The translations under genes were made by a program, and so were the position numbers. A model generated the notes under the pieces. That model did no database searches, was not told the origin of the DNA, and saw only the letters and a program-made list of their open reading frames with translations. Of a stretch of 64,000 bases of DNA, positions 1-9,181 are shown one piece after another. Within the stretch, counting starts at the first letter, position 1, and each line of letters begins with the position of its first letter. This stretch comes from an uncultured Spirochaetaceae bacterium. Lineage in GTDB: Bacteria; Spirochaetota; Spirochaetia; Treponematales; Treponemataceae. The stretch spans positions 22,760 to 86,759 of the forward strand of contig CADBBB010000001.1 in NCBI GenBank assembly GCA_902792795.1, written 5' to 3'.

Positions 1-2
1 TC

Positions 3-1538
3 GAGTTCGACTACTGCTGCTGCCACGCCGCGATGCAACTAAAGGAAATGGGCTACGAAACAATCATCGTAAACTGCAACCCGGAGACTGTTTCAACCGA
101 CTACGACACCAGCGACAAGCTTTACTTTGAGCCTGTCACAACAGAAGACGTTCTTCAGATTTACGAAAAGGAAAAGCCCTTTGGCGTAATCGTCCAGTTT
201 GGCGGCCAGACTCCGCTCAACATCGCGCGCGAGCTTCAGGAAAACGGCGTGAACATTTTAGGAACAAGCATCGACTCAATCGACATCGCCGAAGACCGCG
301 ACCTCTTCCGCCACATGATGGAAAAGCTTGAAATCCCGATGCCCGAAAGCGGAATGGCGATCAACTTTGACGAAGCCAAGGCTTGCGCCGACAAAATTGG
401 CTACCCGATTATGATTCGTCCGTCGTTCGTTTTGGGCGGCCGCGGAATGGAAGTCATCTACGATGAAGCCACTCTTAAAGAATATGTCGAAAAGGCCGTC
501 GGCGTCACGCCCGACCGTCCGCTTTTGATTGACCGCTTCCTAAAGAACGCTCTTGAATGCGAAGCCGACGCGCTTGCAGATTCCACCCATGTGTATATAC
601 CGGCAGTGATGGAACACGTCGAGCTTGCGGGAATCCACTCCGGAGACTCGGCTTGCGTAATTCCGCCTGTGTCAATTCCGGCGGACAACCTTGCCACAAT
701 CAAGGAATACACAAAGAAAATCGCGGAATCATTGCACGTTTGCGGCTTGATGAACATGCAGTACGCAATTGAGGACGGAAAGGTTTACGTAATCGAAGCC
801 AACCCGCGCGCAAGCCGCACAGTTCCGCTCGTGTCAAAAGTTTGCGACACGCAAATGGCGCGCCTTGCCACCCGAATGATGCTCGGCGAATCTTTGGAAA
901 GCCTGGGCCTCAAGGAAAAGACAATTCCTTACCACGGAGCCAAAGAGGCCGTCTTGCCTTGGAACCGCTTCCCAGGCGTTGACCCGATTTTGGGACCGGA
1001 AATGCGCTCCACCGGCGAAGTTCTTGGCCTTGCCGAAACTTTCCCGCTTGCCTTTTACAAAGCGGAAGAAGCCGCCGGTTCGGAACTTCCGCACGCGCCT
1101 GCCGCTTGGGAAAACAAAAAAGTTTTGATTTCCCTTAGCAACAAGGAAGGCCAAAAAGAGGAAGTCCTAAAAATTGGAAAGACGCTAAAAGACTTGGGCT
1201 TTACGCTGATTGGAACGCAAGGCACCGCCGACTTCTACAACTCCAACAACATAAAGTGCGAAGTGGTGAACAAAATCGGCGCCGGCCGCCCCGACGTTGT
1301 TGACGCAATCATGAACAAGGAAGTTTGCCTTGTAATCAACACGCCCAAAGCCCAGCGCAACTACGCCGAAGACCGAAAGACTATCCGCAAGGCATGTCTA
1401 AAGTACAAGGTTAGCTACATCACCACGCTTGCCGGCGCCCTTGCGGCGGTGCAAGGAATCGCAGCCGTTAAGAACGGAAACGGCGGCGAAGGCGGAGTCA
1501 AAAGCTTGCAGGAGTACCATTCGCTGATAAAATCATGA
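3..1538 (+). CDS. carB: Carbamoyl-phosphate synthase large subunit, C-terminal half (cut by window start)
   Basis: This makes carbamoyl phosphate from bicarbonate, ATP and glutamine-derived ammonia for pyrimidine and arginine synthesis in the cytoplasm. The reading frame is already open at base 3 (EFDYCCCHAA), matching the middle of CarB, so roughly the last 511 of about 1,070 residues are present. Visible are the start of the second carbamate-phosphorylating half (VNCNPETVSTDYDTSDKLYF), its ATP-grasp region (RPSFVLGGRGMEV, EANPRASRTVP) and the C-terminal MGS-like allosteric domain (IGTQGTADFY). The stop overlaps the next gene by ATGA, so the two are probably co-transcribed. Identification is secure; only the upstream boundary is unknown. 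Confidence 0.97.
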   Translation, partial: EFDYCCCHAAMQLKEMGYETIIVNCNPETVSTDYDTSDKLYFEPVTTEDVLQIYEKEKPFGVIVQFGGQTPLNIARELQENGVNILGTSIDSIDIAEDRDLFRHMMEKLEIPMPESGMAINFDEAKACADKIGYPIMIRPSFVLGGRGMEVIYDEATLKEYVEKAVGVTPDRPLLIDRFLKNALECEADALADSTHVYIPAVMEHVELAGIHSGDSACVIPPVSIPADNLATIKEYTKKIAESLHVCGLMNMQYAIEDGKVYVIEANPRASRTVPLVSKVCDTQMARLATRMMLGESLESLGLKEKTIPYHGAKEAVLPWNRFPGVDPILGPEMRSTGEVLGLAETFPLAFYKAEEAAGSELPHAPAAWENKKVLISLSNKEGQKEEVLKIGKTLKDLGFTLIGTQGTADFYNSNNIKCEVVNKIGAGRPDVVDAIMNKEVCLVINTPKAQRNYAEDRKTIRKACLKYKVSYITTLAGALAAVQGIAAVKNGNGGEGGVKSLQEYHSLIKS

Positions 1539-2854
1539 ACATCGCTGTTAATCTTTCAAACCCATTTGTCTTGGTTTTTATTAGCGGCTCGATCGCGACG
1601 TTTTTAATCAATCACTTTTTGGAGTTCATTGATTGGCGCGCTCGGGCCAAAAATGGCGGAAGCGTTCCGGCAGCGTTGCAAAAAATTCCGCTTGCGGTGG
1701 AAACTTTCGACACCGAAAAGCTCAAAAAAATCAGCGCCTACGAGGACGCAAAATATTTTAAATGGATCGTCTCTTCCGCGATTATGTTGGCGCTGGACAT
1801 GGCGCTTGTCCTTTTTGGCTTTTATCCGTATGTCTTTGATTTTGTTTGCGCAATCACCGGCTTTCCCGCGACGGTCGCCAACAGTTTTTGCGCCTTTCTA
1901 TTGTTCACTTATGTTTCAAGCGCGCCTGCGTTTATTGTTGGACTGCCGTTTTCGCTTTACAGGGAATTTGTGATAGAAAAGAAATTCGGTTTTTCAAACA
2001 TGACTTGGAAGCTTTGGATCGCCGACCAAATAAAGAGCATCGCGGTCGGGCTTGTTTTGATTTCTGTCTTGACCCTTATCGCCGCGGCGCTTTTTGTAAA
2101 ATGCGAGGCTAGTTGGTGGTTCATTCTTGCCGCCGTTTTGATAGCCTTTACTTTTATCATGCAAGTGGTCTATCCAAAATTCATCGCGCCGCTTTTTAAC
2201 AAGTTCAGCCCGCTGGAAGACGGCGAAGCCAAGGACAAAATTATGGCGATTCTAGAAAAGGTGGGCTATAAAAACGGCGGCCTTTTTGTGATGGACGCCT
2301 CCAAGCGCAGCGGCCACAGCAACGCTTACTTTAGCGGCTTTGGAAAAACAAAGCGCATCGTTCTTTACGACACTCTTTTAAAGTCGCTCACGCCGGACGA
2401 GCTTGCGGCGGTTCTTGGCCACGAGCTGGGCCACTTCAAGCTTCATCACATCACCAAGCGCCTTTTTATCATGATTCCTATGGAATTTATCGTGACATTC
2501 CTCTTGTATAAAATGGCGCATTTTGTTGGCCTTTACAACGCTTTTGGATTTTCAAACATCACCGCGCAAAATGTCGCCAGCGTTCAGTTTATCGGAATCT
2601 TCCTCGCCGCGATGGTGTGGACGTCCGTCAGCGAAATTGTCACGCCGATTTCCAACATTTTTTCGCGCAAGCAGGAATACCAGGCGGACGCTTTTGGCGC
2701 CAAAGTTTGCGGAAGCCCGGAGCCTCTTGTCACCGGCCTAATCAAGCTGAACAGCGAAAACCTTTCCGAGCTGATTCCGCCAAAGCTCTACGTCTTTTGG
2801 AACTACTCGCACCCGACGCTTGTTGAACGGGTGGAAAAACTTAAAAACAAATGA
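1535..2854 (+). CDS. M48 family (Ste24/CAAX protease-like) membrane metallopeptidase
   Basis: A 439-residue integral membrane zinc protease. Several hydrophobic segments lie in the N-terminal half and after the active site. The zinc motif HELGH is near residue 296, in the context LAAVLGHELGHFKLHH, and the third ligand is the Glu of EYQADAFGAK near residue 384. Both are hallmarks of Ste24-type M48B peptidases. In bacteria these are thought to act in membrane protein quality control; the substrate cannot be read from the sequence. The start codon overlaps the carB stop (ATGA), implying translational coupling. A bidirectional terminator follows. Confidence 0.93.
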   Translation: MNIAVNLSNPFVLVFISGSIATFLINHFLEFIDWRARAKNGGSVPAALQKIPLAVETFDTEKLKKISAYEDAKYFKWIVSSAIMLALDMALVLFGFYPYVFDFVCAITGFPATVANSFCAFLLFTYVSSAPAFIVGLPFSLYREFVIEKKFGFSNMTWKLWIADQIKSIAVGLVLISVLTLIAAALFVKCEASWWFILAAVLIAFTFIMQVVYPKFIAPLFNKFSPLEDGEAKDKIMAILEKVGYKNGGLFVMDASKRSGHSNAYFSGFGKTKRIVLYDTLLKSLTPDELAAVLGHELGHFKLHHITKRLFIMIPMEFIVTFLLYKMAHFVGLYNAFGFSNITAQNVASVQFIGIFLAAMVWTSVSEIVTPISNIFSRKQEYQADAFGAKVCGSPEPLVTGLIKLNSENLSELIPPKLYVFWNYSHPTLVERVEKLKNK

Positions 2855-2867
2855 TTAAGTCAAGAGC

Positions 2868-2896
2868 AAAAAAGCCGCCATCGCTGGCGGCTTTTG
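2868..2896. terminator. Rho-independent terminator between convergent genes
   Basis: Perfect 8-bp stem AGCCGCCA / TGGCGGCT (2873-2880 and 2885-2892) with a TCGC loop, preceded by an A-run and followed by TTTTG. It can serve both the M48 gene on the plus strand and proS on the minus strand. Confidence 0.85.
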
Positions 2897-2935
2897 TCGT
2901 TTTAAAGGCCAGCGATTTTCGCGCGGCCATAATTT

Positions 2936-4759
2936 TTACGCGTTCAATTTGTCCAATTCCGCTTTGACAATCTCGGCGGCTTTGGCGGCGGCTTGGTCGA
3001 CTGGAACCAACTGAGCGTCGCTTTGGGAGCGCAACTTCATTTCCACATTGGGAAGGTTCTTGTCGCCCACCACAATGCGGAGCGGAATGCCAATCAAGTC
3101 AAAGTCCTTGAATTTGACTCCGGGCCGCTCCGAGCGGTCGTCAAGCAAAACGTCAACGCCTTGCGCCAAAAGCTCATCGTAAATCTTGTCGGCCGCCTCT
3201 TTCATCGCGCCTTCATACTTTATCGGAACAATGACGACTTGGAAGGGAGCCACAGTCATCGGCCAAATGATTCCGTTGTCGTCGTGGCGCTCTTCGATTA
3301 TGCTGGCAAGCGTTCGGTCAACGCCGATTCCGTAGCAGCCCATAATCGGAGTGGCGGCCTTTCCGTTTTGGTCAAGGTATGTCACGTTCATGCTCTTTGT
3401 GTACTTGTCGCCCAACTTAAAGATGTGGCCAAGCTCGTTGCCCTTTTTGCTGTAAAGCTCTTCGCCGCATTCCGCGCACTTGTCGCCGGGAACGACTGTC
3501 CTAAAGTCGCCGCAAGTCCAAACGCTAAAGTCGCGCAAGGGCTCGACATGCTTTGCGTGGAAGCCTTCCTTGCTGGCTCCGATATATGCGTCGTGCATAA
3601 GCGAAACAAAGGCGCCGCTTGCGTCCATGTCGATCACGCTCTTGTCGGCGATGACAGGGCAGTTGCAGTTGAGCGGGCCTACAAATCCGTGCGGCGCGTT
3701 GGCGTACTTTACGATTTCGTCGTCGTTTGCCAAACCCGCTTCGCTCGCCTTTAAGAAGGCGGCCAGCTTTGTGTCGTTCAACTCCAAGTCGCCGCGAATC
3801 AAAACCACAAAGTAGCTGAGCGGATAATACTTTCCGGCGTTGTCCTCAACGTGCTTAAATGATTCCGCTCCCTTGACTCCGCTCAAATCCAAAGCGCAGT
3901 TTGTCACGCGGCAGACAATCGCCTTGATGAACTGGTTGCTCTTGGCTCCAAAGAATTTTTCCATGTCCTCAATGCTAAAAACATTGGGCGTGGCAACTTC
4001 TTCCAGTTTTTCGTTTGTCGGAACGGAGCCGTTGGAGTCGGGCTTGCAGGCCGCCTTTTCTACGTTGGCCGCGTAGCCGCACTTGGGGCACAAAATCAAA
4101 GTGTCGTCGCCAACCGGAGACTCCACCATAAATTCCTCGGAACCGCTTCCGCCCATGCTGCCTGTGTCGGCCTTTACGGAAATGATGGACAAGCCCAAGC
4201 GCTTGTAGATTTTTCTGTAAGCGGCGGCCACGTTGTCGTAAGAGGCGTCCAACGAGGCTTGGTCCGCGTCAAAGGAATAAGCGTCCATCATAGTGAACTC
4301 GCGGCCGCGCATAACGCCGTAGCGGGGACGGATTTCGTCGCGGTATTTTGTGTTGATTTGGTAGAGCGTCATCGGAAGCTGCTTGTAGCTTTCCAAGCCG
4401 TCGCGGACCAAAGCGGTAAACGCTTCTTCAGCCGTGGGGCTTACGACCATGTCCTGGCCGCCGCGGTTTTGGGGAGTCAGCATTTCGCCGCTCATCTTGT
4501 CCCAGCGTCCGCTTTCCTTCCAGATTTCGGCAGGCTGAATCACAGTCGGCTTCATCTCAAGGCAGCCGGCCTTGTCCAATTCCTCGCGGATTATGTTCAT
4601 CACTTTTGTAAAAGACTTAAAGCCAATCGGCATGTATGAATAAAGGCCGTTGCCCAATTTGCGGATCATTCCGCTACGCATCATCAACTGGTGGCTTGCA
4701 ATCACCGCGTCGTTAGGAGAGTCGCGGAGAGTGGAAATAAGAAATTTTGAAGTTTTCAT
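2936..4759 (-). CDS. proS: Prolyl-tRNA synthetase, bacterial type
   Basis: Class II aminoacyl-tRNA synthetase that charges tRNA-Pro. At 607 aa it has the length of the bacterial form with the YbaK-like editing insertion, here between about residues 235 and 400. The N-terminus (SKFLISTLRDSPNDAVIASH then MMRSGMIRKLGNGLYSYMP) and the motif 2 region (RPRYGVMRGREFTMMDAYSF) are typical, as are motif 3 (GCYGIGVDRTLASIIEE) and the C-terminal anticodon-binding domain. The gene is monocistronic, with its own promoter just upstream. The ATG lies only 9 nt after the -10 box. Confidence 0.97.
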   Translation of the reverse strand: MKTSKFLISTLRDSPNDAVIASHQLMMRSGMIRKLGNGLYSYMPIGFKSFTKVMNIIREELDKAGCLEMKPTVIQPAEIWKESGRWDKMSGEMLTPQNRGGQDMVVSPTAEEAFTALVRDGLESYKQLPMTLYQINTKYRDEIRPRYGVMRGREFTMMDAYSFDADQASLDASYDNVAAAYRKIYKRLGLSIISVKADTGSMGGSGSEEFMVESPVGDDTLILCPKCGYAANVEKAACKPDSNGSVPTNEKLEEVATPNVFSIEDMEKFFGAKSNQFIKAIVCRVTNCALDLSGVKGAESFKHVEDNAGKYYPLSYFVVLIRGDLELNDTKLAAFLKASEAGLANDDEIVKYANAPHGFVGPLNCNCPVIADKSVIDMDASGAFVSLMHDAYIGASKEGFHAKHVEPLRDFSVWTCGDFRTVVPGDKCAECGEELYSKKGNELGHIFKLGDKYTKSMNVTYLDQNGKAATPIMGCYGIGVDRTLASIIEERHDDNGIIWPMTVAPFQVVIVPIKYEGAMKEAADKIYDELLAQGVDVLLDDRSERPGVKFKDFDLIGIPLRIVVGDKNLPNVEMKLRSQSDAQLVPVDQAAAKAAEIVKAELDKLNA

Positions 4760-4768
4760 GGTTCAAAT

Positions 4769-4797
4769 ATTATATAGAAAAAGTTGCAAGAATTCAA
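4769..4797 (-). promoter_or_regulatory. proS promoter
   Basis: Minus-strand TTGAAT (4792-4797), 17-bp spacer, TATAAT (4769-4774). The proS ATG begins 9 nt after the -10 hexamer, leaving almost no 5' UTR and no clear Shine-Dalgarno sequence. Confidence 0.7.
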
Positions 4798-4887
4798 TAT
4801 AATATAATAAAGGCAACAAAATTATAAAAATACAAAAATGCTCCCGGTTGCGGTTGCGTCCGATCGGCACCGCTAGCTAGCGTCGCT

Positions 4888-4950
4888 ACTCGCTGTTTGC
4901 GTTTGTAACTATTTAACTTCGCCGCTCACGCGGCGGCGCAAACAGAGAGT
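4888..4950. repeat. Structured intergenic inverted repeat
   Basis: In the 265-bp gap between proS and the ABC gene, outer arms ACTCGCTGTTTGCG (4888-4901) and CGCAAACAGAGAGT (4937-4950) pair at 13 of 14 positions. They enclose a perfect inner hairpin CGCCGC-TCAC-GCGGCG (4920-4935). A GC-rich block ending in a T-run (about 4968-4986) follows just before the ABC gene. The rest of the gap shows no coding potential. Confidence 0.6.
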
Positions 4951-5024
4951 TGCCGCCAGCCGCCCCGCGCCCTCGCGCGTTTTTTACTAGTTTAAAAACG
5001 TTGCCAATTATTTTTGGAGACAAT

Positions 5025-5855
5025 ATGAATTTCTTAAAATTTAACGACGTGCATTTTTCTTATCCTGCGGTGGAAGGCGACGTTGACGAGGGCGGAAAGC
5101 AAATCCAGCCGCCGGTGATTTTTGACCATTTTAGCGCGGAGCTTCCATCGGGCTTTGTAAGCCTTGTTGGCCCCAACGCAAGCGGAAAGTCAACCTTTAT
5201 GCTTTTGGCCGCCGGCCGCGTTTTGCCGCAAGAGGGAACAGTTCAATTGCTCGGGCGCGACACTCGTTCCCTAAGTGAAGAGGAACGCGACAAACTCGCA
5301 AGCTACATCTACCAAAACATGGAACTGGACACCGACCAAGAAGTCCGCGAGCTGCTGGACTTTGTATACAAAAACGGCTCACTTTGCGGCAAGGCTTCTG
5401 GAGCGCTGGACGCAAGCAAAGATTTTTTGGCAGAAGTCCAAGAAGTCTTTGAGCTGACGGAATTGCTGGACAAAAAATTCAACGCGCTTTCAAAAGGCCA
5501 GCTGCAGCGCGCGCTCGCGGCCTTTGCCTTGCTCTACGGCTCAAAGTCAGTCTTTATGGACGAGCCTTTTTTTGCCTTGGAAGAGCGCCAAAAAGAAAGC
5601 GCGATAAAATACCTAAAGGAATTCTGCGCCGCAAAAAACGCGACGGTTTACATTTCCATGCACGAGTTGGATTTGACAAAAAAATACGCGCAAACCGTCC
5701 TGCTTTTTTACCCCAACCACGACATCGACTTGGGAAGCGCCGACGAAGTTTTGACCGACGAGGCGCTCGAAAAATCCTACGGCGTTCCCGCGTCAATGTT
5801 AAAGCAAAGCGAAGAGCTTAGCCGCGAGCAGATTGCGCGACGATTAAACTTTTAG
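5025..5855 (+). CDS. ABC transporter ATP-binding protein (orphan)
   Basis: 276-aa ABC ATPase with Walker A GPNASGKST (about residues 46-54), signature LSKGQLQRALA and Walker B SVFMDEP. No permease or binding protein is adjacent, so the transported substrate is unknown; it resembles the iron/cobalamin or general importer type. I chose ATG 5025, preceded by TTGGAGA at 5014-5020. A longer in-frame start at 4950 would read through the structured repeat and encode an unlikely Pro/Arg-rich leader. The stop overlaps the convergent aminopeptidase stop by 12 bp. Confidence 0.9.
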   Translation: MNFLKFNDVHFSYPAVEGDVDEGGKQIQPPVIFDHFSAELPSGFVSLVGPNASGKSTFMLLAAGRVLPQEGTVQLLGRDTRSLSEEERDKLASYIYQNMELDTDQEVRELLDFVYKNGSLCGKASGALDASKDFLAEVQEVFELTELLDKKFNALSKGQLQRALAAFALLYGSKSVFMDEPFFALEERQKESAIKYLKEFCAAKNATVYISMHELDLTKKYAQTVLLFYPNHDIDLGSADEVLTDEALEKSYGVPASMLKQSEELSREQIARRLNF

Positions 5856-6962
5856 CGCGCCCTTTTCCAGCGCGGTGAATTCCGTTCCGTTCTGATACTT
5901 AATCACAATCGTCGGCTGGCGGACAACGCCGTCCAAGTGAATCAGGCTGGGCGCGTCATCGTCGTAATTGCAGCCAATCGCAAAGTGGCAGGTTTGGAAG
6001 GCCTTTTCGTCCTCAAGCATGTTGCCGCCAATTGTCGCGGCGGGGTTAAGGCCGATGCCCAGCTCTCCGATGTTGCGGGCGTTGCGCTTGTAAACTTCGC
6101 CCTGGCCTTGGGGGAGCGCGCCCTTCTTTTCCATTTGAATCGAACGGGCCTCCGCGTCGCTTATCGTTTTTTGCAAGCGCTTGGCTTCGTCGCCGCCGGA
6201 GATGTCGGTGGCAAAACCATGCTGGACTTTAACGACAATCGGCGTGTTTATGATTGAGTCGCCGTCTCCAAAAGTCATCGAGCCGTCATAAACGATTGTT
6301 CCGTCACAGCCTTTGTCAACGCCGTTTCCGACAACCGGGCTTATAAAGACTTCTCCGGCGGGAATGTTTCCGCCAGTTCCAGGCTTGGAAAAATCGCCGT
6401 CGTCGCTTAAGGGTTCGCGTCCTTCGATTGGAATCGTTACGTCCGTTCCGCCGGGAGCGGTGACGCGGACGGAAACCGCGTCCTTAAATTTTGCCATGAG
6501 CTTTTTGCAGCGCTCGCCCAACTCGGCGTAGTCGATGCAAGCCGTCCGCTCGAACATTTCTGGCGTAAGGCCGGGCGTCCAAATCGCGCGGATTGTTTTC
6601 TTTCCTTCAAGCAGGTAGTCAAAGGCGGAGTCGTATTTTACGCCGTTCTCTCCAACGTAAGGATTGGCTTCCGCCTCAGCGTCGTGGCCCAGCTTTACGC
6701 TTGAGATTGACATGATTACGTCGGGAGCGGTTTTTATCGCGGCAATGACGCTAGGCTCGGCGTTGTCCAGCGAAGTTTTTTCGCGCTGGTACATCAACAC
6801 AGCGTTGGCCTCCATGTCGGAAGCCGCCGTGTAAAGGTCTTGCGCTATTTGCGCGGTTTTAGGATTTGCGATGATAAGGACTTTTTCGCCCTTCTTTATT
6901 TTTAAAACTTGTTCCGCCACGACTTGCGCGGCGGATTGTTTTTGACTAAAAATGTTTGCCAT
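5844..6962 (-). CDS. M29-like (thermophilic aminopeptidase/AmpS-type) metallopeptidase
   Basis: 372-residue protein resembling the aminopeptidase T/AmpS (M29) group, which remove N-terminal residues from peptides using a dinuclear metal centre. The family-like core includes GNIPAGEVFISPVVGNGVDK, IVYDGSM, a Gly/Asp-rich stretch, ARNIGELGIGLNP and the late CHFAIGCNY. Start ATG 6962 lies 4 nt after the upstream lipoprotein stop, suggesting translational coupling. An in-frame TTG at 6977 overlaps that gene and is less likely. The exact peptidase family is a motif-level judgement, and catalytic ligands were not individually verified. Confidence 0.78.
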   Translation of the reverse strand: MANIFSQKQSAAQVVAEQVLKIKKGEKVLIIANPKTAQIAQDLYTAASDMEANAVLMYQREKTSLDNAEPSVIAAIKTAPDVIMSISSVKLGHDAEAEANPYVGENGVKYDSAFDYLLEGKKTIRAIWTPGLTPEMFERTACIDYAELGERCKKLMAKFKDAVSVRVTAPGGTDVTIPIEGREPLSDDGDFSKPGTGGNIPAGEVFISPVVGNGVDKGCDGTIVYDGSMTFGDGDSIINTPIVVKVQHGFATDISGGDEAKRLQKTISDAEARSIQMEKKGALPQGQGEVYKRNARNIGELGIGLNPAATIGGNMLEDEKAFQTCHFAIGCNYDDDAPSLIHLDGVVRQPTIVIKYQNGTEFTALEKGALKV

Positions 6963-6966
6963 CGGC

Positions 6967-7485
6967 TCATTCGCCAAGCAACTTGTTCAGAATAAGATTG
7001 GCCAAAACCTTTTTCCACTGAATCTTAAAATTGCTAAAGCTGTCCAACGTTATGCATTCTTCTGGATTGGAAACAATCTTTGGCTCGGACGCTTTTGCCA
7101 GTTTTACAGTCGAATAGACACCGATCCACTTAGCCTTTCCAAATTGTTCCAAGGTGTATTCCTTTTTTCCGCCCATGATAACTTTGGCGGTCGTCGTTCC
7201 AAGTCCGTTGAACACTTCAATGTTCTGTTCCTTGGAAGCCTGAATCGCGACGATAAGGCCGGCCGACGGATTGAACTTGCAATACACTTCGACATCTTTT
7301 AGCATGCTGGTGTTGCTGCCCTCTGTCTCGTCGTCAATGGCGCCCAGCGGAATTCTTGCGGAACCGTCGTACTTATACCATTGGTTGTAAGTTCCCTCAA
7401 AAACATCCGCCGCGCTGCCGCAAGAAGTCATAAACACGGCGCACAAAAGAAGCGCCGATGCAAAAATAAGTTTTAATGTTTTCAT
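6967..7485 (-). CDS. Putative lipoprotein, unknown function
   Basis: 172 aa with a lipoprotein signal peptide (MKTLKLIFASALLLCAVF then MTSC, cysteine at about residue 21). The mature part (FEGTYNQWYKYDG ... GKKEYTLEQFGKAKWIGVYS) has no family I recognise. A consensus SD (GGAGA) precedes the ATG, and a sigma-70 promoter lies upstream. It is followed within 4 nt by the M29-like peptidase gene, so the two are probably co-expressed, though no functional link is apparent. Confidence 0.8.
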   Translation of the reverse strand: MKTLKLIFASALLLCAVFMTSCGSAADVFEGTYNQWYKYDGSARIPLGAIDDETEGSNTSMLKDVEVYCKFNPSAGLIVAIQASKEQNIEVFNGLGTTTAKVIMGGKKEYTLEQFGKAKWIGVYSTVKLAKASEPKIVSNPEECITLDSFSNFKIQWKKVLANLILNKLLGE

Positions 7486-7502
7486 TGTAATCTCCTAAAA
7501 AA

Positions 7503-7532
7503 ATAATAATCCATATCGCGGGCCTTTGTCAA
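7503..7532 (-). promoter_or_regulatory. Promoter of the lipoprotein-peptidase operon
   Basis: Minus-strand TTGACA (7527-7532), 18-bp spacer, TATTAT (7503-7508), about 17 nt upstream of the lipoprotein ATG. Confidence 0.7.
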
Positions 7533-7560
7533 GTTTGCGCGCCGACGGACAAGGATTCGC

Positions 7561-7602
7561 AAAAAAAAGCGGCGGGCCGCCCGGAGGAGAGCGGCTCGCC
7601 GC
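7561..7602 (-). terminator. Terminator of the sugar operon
   Basis: On the minus strand the arms GCGGCGAGCCGC and GCGGCCCGCCGC (7591-7602 and 7569-7580; 11 of 12 pair) flank a 10-nt loop and are followed by eight T residues. The structure lies 23 nt after the isomerase-like gene stop. Confidence 0.88.
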
Positions 7603-7624
7603 AGATTTTGGTCAGGAACCTATA

Positions 7625-9133
7625 TTACGCGAACGGGTTCTCTGTCGCGTACAATGTGCCGGCGGGCTTGTTGTAGGCGATGTCTTCGATTCCGAGGTAC
7701 TGGAATACTGTCCACAAGGCTTTTCCTACGTGGCCAAAGGCGACGGCTCCGTGGTGCGGATACTGCTTGCCTACCAATACGTGGCGGTAGAAGCGGCCCA
7801 TTTCCGGGATGCCGAACACGCCGATGCCGCCGAATGAGTGTGTGGCGGCTTCCAAGACTTCGCCTTCGGCAACGTATGCCTGGAGCTTTGTGTCCGGGCG
7901 GGTCTGCAATCTGAAGAATGTGATGTCGCCGGCGGCAATGTCGCCTTCCAATGTTCCGCGAGTAAAGTCAGGCTCGCTTCCTTTTGGCTCAAGCAAGCGG
8001 TGCTGGATCAACTGGTACTTGACTCCGGGCTTTCTGTCCTTGTTCAAATGGCAGAAGGGAGTGTTTCCGCAGTGGAAGCCCATGAATGTGTCCGTAAGCT
8101 TGTAGGGATACTTTGTCTTTCCCTTGATTTCGTCGTCGTACAAGTCTTGGGGAACGGTGTTGTTGATGTCAAGCAAGGTGACAGGAGCGCCTGTGACGCA
8201 AGTTCCGATGTACTCAGAAAGAGCGCCAAAGATGTCGACTTCGCAGGCAACAGGGATTCCCTTGTTGGCAAGGCGGCTGTTGACGTAGCAAGGCTCAAAT
8301 CCAAAGGCCTCGGGGAAGGCCGGCCAACACTTGTCGGCAAAGACAACGTAGTCGCGCGCTCCCTTGTGCTTTTCCGCCCAGTCAAGCAAGGTAAGCTCAA
8401 ACTGCGCCATGCGGGGCAAGAAGTCGGGATAGTTGTTTCCGTCGGCGCCAAGCTCGGCGGCCATGTCTTTTACGACGTCGGCGATTCTCTTGTCGTCCTT
8501 GTGGGCCTTGTAAGAAACCAACAAGTCAAGCTCTGAGTTCTCTTCGATTTCAACGCCGATGTCGTAAAGGCCTTTGATCGGGGCGTTGCAGGCAAAGAAG
8601 TCTTGCGGGCGCGGTCCGAATGTGATGATCTTAAGGTGTGAAAGTCCGATGAGCGCGCGGGCCACCGGAACAAAGTCCTTCATCATGGCGGCGACTTCTT
8701 CGGCTGTTCCAACAGGATACTCAGGAAGAACGGCCTTGAGCTTTCGGAGTCCAAGGTTATAAGAGCAGTTGAGGACGCCGCAGTAAGCGTCGCCGCGTCC
8801 GTCAATCAAGCCGCCGTTCTTGTATGAGCTTTCGGCGGCGGCGGCGTACATTACCGGGCCGTCAAAGTTCTTGGCGATCAAGGTTTCGGGAGTTTCCGGT
8901 CCAAAGTTTCCAAGGAAGACGCAGAGCGCGTTGCAGCCGGCCTTCTTTACGTCCTCGACGGCCTTGAGCATGTCAAGCTCGTTTTCCACCGTAACCTTGC
9001 ACTCGTAAAGGTCCGAGCCGTAGGCTTTGGCGATGGCCGCTCTTCTTGATTCAGAAAGCGAGATGATGAAGCAGTCGCGGCTTACCGCGATGATTCCCAA
9101 TTTTACGTTTGGAATGTTTGTCCACTTGTCCAT
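7625..9133 (-). CDS. L-fucose/L-arabinose isomerase superfamily protein
   Basis: 502-aa cytoplasmic protein of the fucose/arabinose isomerase fold, expected to interconvert an aldose and a ketose with a divalent metal. Supporting features are the N-terminal Rossmann-like domain (VKLGIIAVSRDCFI), GFEPCYVNSRLANKGIPVAC, EVDIFGALSEYI and the late GRFYRHVLVGKQYPHHGAVAF, a plausible metal-His segment. It is the last gene of an operon with DUF4867 and xylulokinase, which suggests a pentose or deoxyhexose yielding a ketose for the kinase. The specific sugar is not evident. SD GGAGAA precedes the ATG. Confidence 0.82.
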   Translation of the reverse strand: MDKWTNIPNVKLGIIAVSRDCFIISLSESRRAAIAKAYGSDLYECKVTVENELDMLKAVEDVKKAGCNALCVFLGNFGPETPETLIAKNFDGPVMYAAAAESSYKNGGLIDGRGDAYCGVLNCSYNLGLRKLKAVLPEYPVGTAEEVAAMMKDFVPVARALIGLSHLKIITFGPRPQDFFACNAPIKGLYDIGVEIEENSELDLLVSYKAHKDDKRIADVVKDMAAELGADGNNYPDFLPRMAQFELTLLDWAEKHKGARDYVVFADKCWPAFPEAFGFEPCYVNSRLANKGIPVACEVDIFGALSEYIGTCVTGAPVTLLDINNTVPQDLYDDEIKGKTKYPYKLTDTFMGFHCGNTPFCHLNKDRKPGVKYQLIQHRLLEPKGSEPDFTRGTLEGDIAAGDITFFRLQTRPDTKLQAYVAEGEVLEAATHSFGGIGVFGIPEMGRFYRHVLVGKQYPHHGAVAFGHVGKALWTVFQYLGIEDIAYNKPAGTLYATENPFA

Positions 9134-9181
9134 AAAGTTCTCCTATGTTTTATGAATTGGAAGCGCGTCGCTCGCGCTCCG

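Noticed and set aside
2993..3754. Long plus-strand ORF (253 codons) opposite proS
   Set aside because: Mirror frame of proS created by GC-biased third positions; no SD and no recognisable family.
4950..5024. Longer start of the ABC ATPase
   Set aside because: Would translate the structured repeat; ATG 5025 has the ribosome-binding site.
7838..8536. Plus-strand ORF of 232 codons opposite the isomerase-like gene
   Set aside because: Antisense shadow; the minus-strand protein matches a known family across its length.
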